From: Methylobacteriaceae bacterium
GTDB taxonomy: Bacteria; Pseudomonadota; Alphaproteobacteria; Rhizobiales; Beijerinckiaceae
Assembly: GCA_019247255.1 (NCBI GenBank)
Contig: JAFAPJ010000132.1
Coordinates: 1 to 5,857 of the forward strand
DNA: 5,857 bases
Reading direction: 5' to 3'
The first letter of the stretch is position 1; each line of letters begins with the position of its first letter. Under the pieces are notes generated by a model. It ran no database searches. It worked only from the letters and a program-made list of their open reading frames with translations, and was not told the origin of the DNA. Shown here one piece after another: positions 1 to 5,857 of this stretch. Made by a program: the position numbers and the translations under genes.

Positions 1-1480
1 ACCCGAGCGTGCCGAGGCGGAGGCCGTCGGCCTCCTCTGCGGCCTCGAGCAGCAGGAACAGGACGAGCGGCGGGTCGGCTGCGACGGTCGCGATCTCGTC
101 CCGCGTAAGGGCGGGCTGACCCGACAGGAAGCCGCTCACGAGGTCACGCCGAAGCGCGGGATCGGGGTCGGCGAGACGCCGCGACGCGGCGAGCAAGTGG
201 GGCGCCCGCGCCCGGATCTCGCGGACCAGCGACTCGACCTTGCGACAGCCCGAAACCGTTCCGCGCAGGAGGTCGCGTCGCGGCAGGCCGGTCGGACGGC
301 CGGGGTGGTCGTGATCGTCCGCGACCGGGATCAGCGCGCTCGTGAACAGGACGCGGTTCTGCGAGGGGCCGATCCGGCGACTGAAATTCAGCGGCGGCCC
401 GTCGAGCTCGTAGAAATGCGACCAGCGTGGCAGCCAGCTCCAGGGCGGCGGCAGCCGGTCTGACGAGAGGTCGGAGGACAGCCGCAGCAGGTCCTCCAGT
501 CCGAACTCGACCTCGTGCCGCAGCTTGTAGCCCGGCTGGACCATCGCGTGGCCGACCCGGAAGGCCGCGTGCGAGAACTCGACCGGGATGCCGGACGTCG
601 CGCCCTCGTCCAGGAAGGGATCGGCCTGCCCCGCGTAATGCGCATAGACGTCATCGGCGAGGAGGCGCCGCATCAGGTCCTCGCGGATGATCGTCCGGTA
701 GGTCGCGCCGACCACCCGGCGGGCGGCTCCGAAGAGGTCGGGCCGCCGCGGTCCGCCCGCCGGGGGAGCCGCGGCGAGCCGGTCGCAGACATGGTTGTGT
801 AGCAGGTGGAAGAGCACGGCCGTCTGCGCGACGAGGACATGGTCGTCGTTGCGGGGGTCCGCGATCAGGACCTCGCTGAGGCGCTTCGTGGCGCCCGGAT
901 GCGCCTCGGCCGTCAGCGGGCAGGCGGCGCGCGGCAGGTCGCGGCCGAGCTCGAAGCGGCGCGCTCCGGTCGGCACGCGGCCGTCACCGGCCTCGTCGTT
1001 GACGACACCGAGCCGCAGCTTGCGGCGCGGCCCGCCATCCTCCGCCGGGCAATAAGCCGAGGGCCGCTCGGCCGGGCCGGCGCCGTAGATCGTCTCGAGG
1101 TCGAGCGCGATCGTGCGCAGGTTGCGCGCGGCGCGGCCCGCGCCGTCGAGCGGGGCGATGGTCGAGCCCAGGAAGGTGAGGTCGTGCGCGACGAGCTGGG
1201 CGAGATACGTGTAGCCCGCCGGAATGCGGGGGTTGTCGTCGAGGCGTGCGCCCCCGGGCGCCGGGGCGGCCCAGGGATAAGGCTGCTCGAGGCATCGGGC
1301 GAGGCGTGGCACGAGATTCGCGGTCGCCTCGCCATAGCCGTGGAAGAAGTCGCCGGGGTGCGCGCCCGGCGCGTCGGGGCCGCCGAACAGGTTGCGATAG
1401 CCGGACGGGCTGCCGTTCCGCGCCCGGCGCGGCGCCCAAACGGCTGCCGTCGCGGGCGCCGCATAGCGTCCGTGCAGCAT
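1..1480 (-). CDS. Animal-type (peroxidase-cyclooxygenase superfamily) haem peroxidase, C-terminus cut by window edge
   Basis: This is a haem peroxidase that would use hydrogen peroxide to oxidise a small substrate; the substrate cannot be read from the sequence. The frame is open for 493 codons from ATG 1480 to the left edge with no stop. Family blocks appear in order: IPAGYTYLAQLVAHDLTF (86-103) with distal His99 and likely calcium ligand Asp100; ALDLETIYGAGP (125-136); DLPR (181-184); ADPRNDD (207-213) with catalytic Arg210; LFHLLHNHVCDRL (223-235); AAFRVGHAMVQPGYKL (305-320) with proximal His311; LPRRDLLRG (399-407). The last residues (PLVLFLLLEAAEEADGLRLG) match the region near the C-terminus of bacterial homologues, so I infer that only some tens of residues are missing, unless a C-terminal extension follows. 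Three pocket positions are unusual: Ala98, Asp213 and Asp403. No signal peptide or membrane segment is visible at the N-terminus. The start is supported by GGGAGG five bases upstream. The gene is divergent from pheS. Confidence 0.92.
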   Translation of the reverse strand, partial: MLHGRYAAPATAAVWAPRRARNGSPSGYRNLFGGPDAPGAHPGDFFHGYGEATANLVPRLARCLEQPYPWAAPAPGGARLDDNPRIPAGYTYLAQLVAHDLTFLGSTIAPLDGAGRAARNLRTIALDLETIYGAGPAERPSAYCPAEDGGPRRKLRLGVVNDEAGDGRVPTGARRFELGRDLPRAACPLTAEAHPGATKRLSEVLIADPRNDDHVLVAQTAVLFHLLHNHVCDRLAAAPPAGGPRRPDLFGAARRVVGATYRTIIREDLMRRLLADDVYAHYAGQADPFLDEGATSGIPVEFSHAAFRVGHAMVQPGYKLRHEVEFGLEDLLRLSSDLSSDRLPPPWSWLPRWSHFYELDGPPLNFSRRIGPSQNRVLFTSALIPVADDHDHPGRPTGLPRRDLLRGTVSGCRKVESLVREIRARAPHLLAASRRLADPDPALRRDLVSGFLSGQPALTRDEIATVAADPPLVLFLLLEAAEEADGLRLGTLG

Positions 1481-1485
1481 CTCTG

Positions 1486-1491
1486 CCTCCC
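1486..1491 (-). promoter_or_regulatory. Shine-Dalgarno site of the peroxidase gene
   Basis: On the minus strand GGGAGG lies five bases before ATG 1480. It is the only strong Shine-Dalgarno sequence at any start in this window, and it decides the peroxidase start, because the frame also stays open for some distance upstream of that ATG. Confidence 0.7.
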
Positions 1492-1501
1492 ACCCGATCC
1501 C

Positions 1502-1530
1502 ATCGTGGCCCGACCGCGCCGTCCCCGCAA
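1502..1530 (-). promoter_or_regulatory. Candidate sigma-70-type promoter for the peroxidase gene
   Basis: Reading the minus strand, TTGCGG (1530-1525) and CACGAT (1507-1502) are separated by exactly 17 bases. Both are partial matches to the -35 and -10 consensus sequences. Transcription would start about 14 to 16 bases before the ATG, leaving just enough leader for the GGGAGG site. The -10 match is weak, and such matches occur by chance in this kind of DNA. Confidence 0.3.
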
Positions 1531-1549
1531 CGCCGGCCGCACCGCGCGA

Positions 1550-1578
1550 TTGACCGGATCTGAAGACGGCTCCAACAA
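1550..1578 (+). promoter_or_regulatory. Weak candidate promoter for the pheS operon
   Basis: TTGACC at 1550-1555 is a good -35-like hexamer on the pheS strand. Seventeen bases downstream lies CAACAA (1573-1578), a poor -10. If used, it would give pheS a leader of roughly 130 bases containing the palindrome at 1612-1627. I found no better candidate between the two divergent genes. Confidence 0.18.
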
Positions 1579-1611
1579 GCCGAGCCGTAGGGGCCGCCAC
1601 CGCGCCGGACC

Positions 1612-1627
1612 TCCCCCGAACGGGGGA
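1612..1627. repeat. GC-rich palindrome in the pheS leader region
   Basis: Six bases, TCCCCC, are followed by GAAC and then GGGGGA, giving a perfect 6-bp stem with a 4-base loop. It lies about 85 bases before the pheS ATG and about 130 bases before the peroxidase ATG. No T-run follows on either strand, so it is not a standard intrinsic terminator. It could be an operator for either gene, an RNA hairpin in the pheS leader, or chance in GC-rich DNA. Confidence 0.35.
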
Positions 1628-1712
1628 CGCTCCCGACCGAGGTCGATTTCCGCCCGTTTCTCGACAAGCCCGGCGACCCGTGCGAAAGCCGCGCGCTCTC
1701 GCACGATCTGCC

Positions 1713-2795
1713 ATGACCGACCTCGCGACCCTTGAGCGCGACCTTCTCGCGCAAGTCGATTCCGCGCCGGACGAAGCCGCGCTCGAAGCCGTGCGCGTCG
1801 CGGCGCTCGGCAAGAAGGGCTCCGTCTCGGAGCTCCTGAAGACGCTCGGGCGCATGAGCCCCGACGAGCGCCGCGTCCAGGGGCCGCTCATCAACGGGCT
1901 GCGCGACACGGTCGCGACGGCGCTCGCCCAGCGCCGGGACACCCTCGCGGAGGCCGCGCTCGCCGCGCGGCTCGCGGCCGAGCGGCTCGACGTCACGCTT
2001 CCGGTGCGCCCGGGCCCCGAGACGCGCGGGCGCATTCACCCGATCACGCAGGTGATCGACGAACTGACCGCGATCTTCGCCGATATGGGCTTCCGGGTCG
2101 CGGAAGGGCCGGACATCGAGACGGACGAGCTGAACTTCACGGCGCTCAACTTCCCGGTCGGCCACCCGGCCCGGGAGATGCACGACACGTTCTTCATGCA
2201 GCCCGACCGGAACGGGCAGCGCAAGCTGCTGCGCACGCACACCTCGCCCGTGCAGGTGCGCACGATGCGATCCGTCGAGCCCCCGATCCGGGTCATCATC
2301 CCGGGTCGGACGTATCGGCACGATTCGGACCAGACCCACACGCCGATGTTCCACCAGGTGGAGGGCCTGGTCATCGACCGCAGCGCCACCATCGCCAACA
2401 TGCGCTGGGTCCTGGAGGAGTTCTGCAAGGCCTTCTTCGAGGTGGACGAGGTGAAGATGCGCTTCCGCCCGTCCTTCTTCCCCTTCACCGAGCCCTCGGC
2501 CGAGGTCGACATCCAGTGCCGGCGCACGGGCGACGAGATCCGCTTCGGCGAGGGCGAGGACTGGCTGGAGATCCTCGGCTGCGGGATGGTGCACCCGAAC
2601 GTGCTCAGGAATTGCGGGCTCGACCCCGACGCCGTCCAGGGCTTCGCCTGGGGCATGGGGATCGACCGCATCGCCATGCTGAAATACGGCATGCCGGATC
2701 TCCGCGCCTTCTTCGACGCCGACATCCGCTGGCTCGACCATTACGGCTTCCGCCCGCTCGACATGCCGAGCCTCGTCGGCGGGCTGACGGGTTGA
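1713..2795 (+). CDS. pheS: Phenylalanine--tRNA ligase alpha subunit
   Basis: This is the catalytic subunit of the (alpha-beta)2 class II synthetase that activates phenylalanine with ATP and charges tRNA-Phe in the cytoplasm. The protein is 360 residues, normal for alphaproteobacteria and longer than the 327 of E. coli. Residues 1-90 are the helical, probably coiled-coil, tRNA-binding arm. The class II catalytic core follows. Class II motif 2 lies around 193-220 ([18 protein letters not shown] at 193-210, then MFHQVEGL). The phenylalanine pocket includes [15 protein letters not shown] at 252-266, with Phe256 and Phe258 matching E. coli Phe258 and Phe260. Motif 3 is [17 protein letters not shown] (310-326). 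Ala312 matches E. coli Ala294, the residue that sets pocket size, so specificity looks ordinary. I chose ATG 1713 over the in-frame GTG at 1680 because [12 protein letters not shown] is the usual family N-terminus; neither start has a clear Shine-Dalgarno site. The stop overlaps the next gene by one base (TGATG). Confidence 0.98.
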   Translation: MTDLATLERDLLAQVDSAPDEAALEAVRVAALGKKGSVSELLKTLGRMSPDERRVQGPLINGLRDTVATALAQRRDTLAEAALAARLAAERLDVTLPVRPGPETRGRIHPITQVIDELTAIFADMGFRVAEGPDIETDELNFTALNFPVGHPAREMHDTFFMQPDRNGQRKLLRTHTSPVQVRTMRSVEPPIRVIIPGRTYRHDSDQTHTPMFHQVEGLVIDRSATIANMRWVLEEFCKAFFEVDEVKMRFRPSFFPFTEPSAEVDIQCRRTGDEIRFGEGEDWLEILGCGMVHPNVLRNCGLDPDAVQGFAWGMGIDRIAMLKYGMPDLRAFFDADIRWLDHYGFRPLDMPSLVGGLTG

Positions 2796-3331
2796 TGAGC
2801 ATCCCGGCTTGGATAACGCCGGAGAGGCTGCGGGCGATGGAGCTCTCTGACCTACACGCGCTGCGCAGCAATGCGGACAAAGCAAACGCAGCGGACGTGG
2901 TCGCGGCCTGCGACGCCGAGTTGGCGATTCGAATTCCTCCTCGCAGAGCGGCCCAGAAAGACGCACCCAAGCTGCGATTTACGGACTACGTTGCCGGCTA
3001 CCATTTTGTATGCGCGCGGGATCGCGGAGTTCAGTTGGAGAGCGACGGCACCTTTTGGACCGGCTCCTGGATCGTTTCGAACCAAGAAGTCGAGAAGAAC
3101 CTTAGGTATGGAGCCTCAGTAGCTCTTCACGAAAATAAAGCTGAGTTGTCCTATAGACAGGGCCAACTACTCGACCGACGTCCGATGGACCGCGGTATGA
3201 TCAACAAGACAAGTCTGGGCTTGGCGCTCCGGGTACGTCCAACGGAGAATCCTTTGTTTTGGGCAGGAGCCGGAGCGGGAGAGAAAGGCTATCGTTGGGC
3301 GCCGCTTCCGGCCGAAGTGCTCGTGAGTTAG
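2795..3331 (+). CDS. Hypothetical protein of unknown function embedded between pheS and pheT
   Basis: I cannot name this 178-residue protein. Its ATG overlaps the pheS stop by one base (TGATG), and its TAG lies five bases before the pheT ATG, so it is very probably co-transcribed with both and translationally coupled to pheS. Residues 1-50 look helical ([19 protein letters not shown], then [11 protein letters not shown]), followed by a basic linker (about 49-60). Residues 62-168 look like one compact, strand-rich domain with many aromatics: [15 protein letters not shown] (65-79), [11 protein letters not shown] (84-94), [20 protein letters not shown] (105-124) and, near the end, [11 protein letters not shown] (158-168). 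No signal peptide, membrane segment or catalytic motif is recognisable. Hand-counted GC over 2821-3300 is about 58 percent against about 75 percent in a sampled line of pheT, and codons ending in A or T are common, which suggests a later arrival. A small nucleic-acid-binding domain is possible but only a guess. Confidence 0.82.
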   Translation: MSIPAWITPERLRAMELSDLHALRSNADKANAADVVAACDAELAIRIPPRRAAQKDAPKLRFTDYVAGYHFVCARDRGVQLESDGTFWTGSWIVSNQEVEKNLRYGASVALHENKAELSYRQGQLLDRRPMDRGMINKTSLGLALRVRPTENPLFWAGAGAGEKGYRWAPLPAEVLVS

Positions 3332-3336
3332 CTACC

Positions 3337-5766
3337 ATGAAATTCACACTGTCCTGGCTCAAGGACCATCTCGAGACGGCGGCGTCGCTTCACGAGATCA
3401 CCGAGACGCTGACCCGCGTCGGGCTCGAGGTCGAGCGCGTCGAGGATCGCGGCGCGGCGCTCCGGCCGTATCTCGTCGCCTCCGTACTCTCGGCGGAGCC
3501 GCACCCGAACGCGGACCGGCTCCGGGTCTGCCTCGTCGAGACCGGGACGGGCGAGCCGGTCCAGGTGGTCTGCGGCGCGCCGAACGCGCGCGCCGGCATG
3601 AAATCCGTCTTCGCCCCGCCGGGCACCTATGTTCCGGGCAAGGACCTGACGCTCGCGGTCGTGAGCGTTCGGGGCGTCGAGAGCCGTGGCATGCTCTGCT
3701 CGGCGGCCGAACTCGAGATCTCGACCGATCACGAGGGCATCATCGATCTCCCGGCCGACGCGCCCGTGGGCCAGGCCTACGCGGCCTATGCCGGGCTCGA
3801 CGATCCGCTGATCGAGATTAACCTCACGCCGAACCGCCCGGACTGCACCTCCGTCCGCGGGATCGCCAGGGACCTCGCGGCGGCCGGGCTCGGGGCGTTG
3901 AAGCCCGAGCGGATCGAGCCCGCCCGCGGCGCCTTTCCGTGCCCCGTCCCGGTCACGCTCGACTTCGCGCCCGAGGACCGCAAGCTCTGCCCGGCCTTCG
4001 CGCTCCGGCTCATCCGCGGCGTGCGCAACGGGCCCTCGCCGGAGTGGCTGCAGCGGCGGCTCACCGCGGTCGGGCTTCGGCCCATTAACGCGCTCGTCGA
4101 CGTCACGAACCTCATGACCTTCGATCGGGGCCGGCCGCTTCACGTGTTCGATGCCGCGAAGGTCACGGGCGGGCTCACGGTCCGGCGCGGCAGGTCCGGC
4201 GAGAGCATCCTGGCGCTCGACGGGCGCAGCTATGCGCTCGACGACGACGTCGTCGTCATCGCGGACGAGACCGGACCGGAATCGATCGCCGGCATCATGG
4301 GCGGCGAGCATTCGGGCTGCGACGAGGGCACGACCGACGTGCTCGTCGAATCCGCGCTCTGGGACCCGCTCACGATCGCGCAGACGGGCCGCCGCCTCGG
4401 CCTGTCCACGGACGCGCGCTACCGGTTCGAGCGCGGGGTCGACCCGGCTTTCACGGTCCCCGGGCTCGATCTCGCGACGCGCCTCATCCTCGAATTCTGC
4501 GGCGGCGAGCCCTCGACGGTGACGCTCGCGGGCGAGATCCCGGAACGCGAGCACGCGATCGATTTCCCGTGGACGGAGATCCGGCGGCTCTCGGGCCTCG
4601 ACCTGCCGCGGGCCGAGGCCCGGGTCATCCTCGGCGAGCTCGGCTTCATGGTGGCGGGGCAGGGCGACCGGGTGAAGGTCCTGCCGCCCTCCTGGCGCCC
4701 GGACATCGAGGGCAAGGCCGACCTCGTGGAGGAAGTCGTCCGGATCGCGGGGCTCGACCGCATCGCGCCCCAGCCGCTGCCGCGGATCGATCCGGGCGTC
4801 GCGAAGCCGATCCTGACCGTGCTGCAGAAGCGCACGCGGCTCGCCAAGCGCGAGCTCGCGGCGCGGGGCCTCGTCGAGGCCGTGACCTGGTCGTTCATCG
4901 CGCACGGCGAGGCGACGCTGTTCGGCGGCGGCGGGCGCGCGCTCCAGCTCGCCAATCCGATCGCGGCCGACCTCTCCGACATGCGCCCGAGCCTCCTTCC
5001 GGGGCTCGTGAAAGCGGCCGGCCGCAACGCCGATCGGGGTTATGCCGACGTCGCCCTGTTCGAGGTCGGCCAGTGCTTCCGGTCGGACGAGCCGGAGGGC
5101 CAGGCCGTCAACGCGGCCGCGATCCGCCGCGGCGCCGCGAAGCCCGCAGGTTCCGGCCGGCATTGGGCGGGCGCGGCCGGGACGGTCGACGCCTTCGACG
5201 CCAAGGCCGACGCGCTCGCCCTTCTCGATGCGCTCGGCGTGCCGACGGGCGGGCTGCAGATCGCGCCGGGCGGCCCCGATTGGTTTCATCCCGGCCGCTC
5301 CGGGACGCTCCGCTTCGGACCGAACGGGATCGTGGGGCATTTCGGCGAGCTGCATCCGCGCATCCTGCGCGACCTCGACGTCAAGGGGCCGCTCGTCGCC
5401 TTCGAGCTCACGCTTGACGCGCTGCCGCTGCCGAAGCATCGGCCGACCAAGACCAAGACCAAGCCGAAGCTCGCTCTGTCCGAGCTCCAGCCCGTGCGGC
5501 GCGACTTCGCCTTCGTGGTCGGCCGCGACGTTCCGGCCGGCGACATCGTCCGGGCGGCCTCCGGCGCCGAGCGGGGGCTCATCGCCGGGATCGAGCTCTT
5601 CGATCTCTACGAGGGAGCGGGCATCGACGAAGGCCGCAAGTCGGTCGCGATCGAGGTCACGCTCCAGCCGACCGAGCGCACGCTGACCGAGGCCGACATC
5701 GAGGCCGTGTCGGCCCGGATCGTCGAGGCGGTGGCGAAGCGGACCGGCGCGACCCTTCGCTCGTGA
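3337..5766 (+). CDS. pheT: Phenylalanine--tRNA ligase beta subunit
   Basis: This is the large subunit of phenylalanyl-tRNA synthetase; it binds tRNA-Phe and hydrolyses mischarged Tyr-tRNA. It is 809 residues, against 795 in E. coli. In order: N-terminal B1 segment with [14 protein letters not shown]-fold tRNA-binding domain (about 40-150, with [11 protein letters not shown] and [12 protein letters not shown]); B3/B4 editing domain (about 210-390), with LHVFD (268-272) and LVESALWDP (336-344) holding probable editing residues His269 and Glu338; B5 domain with [15 protein letters not shown] (453-467), whose Asp456, Asp462, Glu465 and Glu466 match the E. coli magnesium ligands; catalytic-like B6/B7 region (about 480-695); a Lys/Thr-rich linker (700-711); and the C-terminal anticodon-binding FDX-ACB domain (about 715-808, from [13 protein letters not shown]). 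All key residues are present. The start at 3337 gives the canonical N-terminus; the in-frame GTG at 3259 would lie inside the preceding gene. No strong Shine-Dalgarno site is visible, so coupling to upstream translation is likely. Confidence 0.98.
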   Translation: MKFTLSWLKDHLETAASLHEITETLTRVGLEVERVEDRGAALRPYLVASVLSAEPHPNADRLRVCLVETGTGEPVQVVCGAPNARAGMKSVFAPPGTYVPGKDLTLAVVSVRGVESRGMLCSAAELEISTDHEGIIDLPADAPVGQAYAAYAGLDDPLIEINLTPNRPDCTSVRGIARDLAAAGLGALKPERIEPARGAFPCPVPVTLDFAPEDRKLCPAFALRLIRGVRNGPSPEWLQRRLTAVGLRPINALVDVTNLMTFDRGRPLHVFDAAKVTGGLTVRRGRSGESILALDGRSYALDDDVVVIADETGPESIAGIMGGEHSGCDEGTTDVLVESALWDPLTIAQTGRRLGLSTDARYRFERGVDPAFTVPGLDLATRLILEFCGGEPSTVTLAGEIPEREHAIDFPWTEIRRLSGLDLPRAEARVILGELGFMVAGQGDRVKVLPPSWRPDIEGKADLVEEVVRIAGLDRIAPQPLPRIDPGVAKPILTVLQKRTRLAKRELAARGLVEAVTWSFIAHGEATLFGGGGRALQLANPIAADLSDMRPSLLPGLVKAAGRNADRGYADVALFEVGQCFRSDEPEGQAVNAAAIRRGAAKPAGSGRHWAGAAGTVDAFDAKADALALLDALGVPTGGLQIAPGGPDWFHPGRSGTLRFGPNGIVGHFGELHPRILRDLDVKGPLVAFELTLDALPLPKHRPTKTKTKPKLALSELQPVRRDFAFVVGRDVPAGDIVRAASGAERGLIAGIELFDLYEGAGIDEGRKSVAIEVTLQPTERTLTEADIEAVSARIVEAVAKRTGATLRS
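5446..5463 (+). repeat. Three tandem copies of a 6-base unit inside pheT
   Basis: ACCAAG is repeated three times without mismatch and followed by the related CCGAAG. In protein this gives Thr-Lys three times, then Pro-Lys (residues 704-711 of PheT). It sits in the linker before the C-terminal anticodon-binding domain, where length change should be tolerated, and it keeps the reading frame. Confidence 0.75.
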
Positions 5767-5857
5767 CCGGGCCGCCGGACGATATCCCGCGGCCGCGCGG
5801 CGTGCGGCCGAACCTCGTCGAGGCGCTGTCCGCCGCGCAGCATCTCCCCGCGGAGGC
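5763..5857 (+). CDS. Probable start of a gene overlapping the end of pheT, cut by window edge
   Basis: A GTG codon at 5763 overlaps the pheT stop (GTGA, four-base overlap), a common arrangement for coupled genes. The frame then stays open for 31 codons to the right edge and reads [20 protein letters not shown] and onward. Of the 30 codons after the start, 28 end in G or C, as in the neighbouring real genes. The product is not recognisable from so short a piece. The other frames in this stretch are also free of stops, so openness alone proves little; the overlap and codon pattern are the support. If real, it would be the fourth gene of the pheS operon. Confidence 0.45.
   Translation, partial: MTGPPDDIPRPRGVRPNLVEALSAAQHLPAE

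Noticed and set aside
1612..1627. Intrinsic terminator or attenuator at the palindrome upstream of pheS
   Set aside because: No run of T follows on either strand, and no leader peptide with a good start codon and clustered Phe codons precedes it.
1680..1712. GTG at 1680 as the pheS start, adding 11 residues
   Set aside because: The added residues ([11 protein letters not shown]) do not resemble the family N-terminus, and no Shine-Dalgarno site supports the GTG. ATG 1713 gives the usual beginning.
806..1735. Plus-strand open frame of 309 codons opposite the peroxidase, running past the pheS start
   Set aside because: Its translation is Arg/Ala/Gly-rich with no recognisable motif, and it lies antisense to a frame that carries the full set of peroxidase motifs. 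Long antisense frames are expected at this GC content.
984..2966. Minus-strand open frame of 660 codons across pheS
   Set aside because: It lies antisense to pheS, is low in complexity (Arg, Ala, Glu, Asp, His), shows no domain, and spans the divergent promoter region. It is a by-product of GC-rich codon use on the other strand.
2780..3340. Mobile-element boundaries around the low-GC gene
   Set aside because: I looked for direct or inverted repeats at both junctions and for a transposase or integrase and saw none. The foreign-origin idea rests only on composition.
3328..5439. Minus-strand open frame of 703 codons across pheT
   Set aside because: It lies exactly antisense to pheT and has a repetitive Arg/Glu/Asp/Ala composition without motifs; PheT on the plus strand is unmistakable.
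5790..5810. Seven-base inverted repeat CGGCCGC / GCGGCCG with a 7-base spacer just after pheT, considered as a terminator
   Set aside because: There is no T-run, and it falls inside the probable next reading frame. Repeats of this kind arise easily in DNA this rich in G and C.

Overview
The window is GC-rich (roughly 70 to 75 percent by hand count over the main genes) and gene-dense. PheS and PheT have the lengths and wording typical of Alphaproteobacteria, most like Hyphomicrobiales (Methylobacterium-like relatives). I cannot fix the genus from this sequence alone.

Layout: (1) 1-1480, minus strand: the first 493 residues of a haem peroxidase of the animal (peroxidase-cyclooxygenase) superfamily. 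The reading frame runs off the left edge without a stop. (2) 1481-1712: a 232-base divergent promoter region holding a Shine-Dalgarno site and a possible promoter for the peroxidase, a GC-rich palindrome and a weak candidate promoter for pheS. (3) 1713-2795, plus: pheS, the complete alpha subunit of phenylalanyl-tRNA synthetase. (4) 2795-3331, plus: a 178-residue protein of unknown function, overlapping the pheS stop by one base and clearly lower in GC (about 58 percent) than its neighbours. (5) 3337-5766, plus: pheT, the complete beta subunit. (6) 5763-5857, plus: the probable beginning of another gene, overlapping the pheT stop by four bases and cut by the right edge.

pheS and pheT encode the two subunits of the (alpha-beta)2 synthetase that charges tRNA-Phe. 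The unknown gene sits inside what is usually a two-gene operon, with a 1-base overlap upstream and a 5-base gap downstream, so it is almost certainly co-transcribed and probably translationally coupled to pheS. The peroxidase is divergently transcribed and shows no functional link to the operon.

The two points most worth following are the unknown low-GC gene embedded between pheS and pheT, and the haem pocket of the peroxidase. The pocket keeps the distal His, distal Arg and proximal His but appears to replace three other pocket residues that are normally conserved. No tRNA, rRNA, CRISPR array, insertion sequence or integrase was seen.
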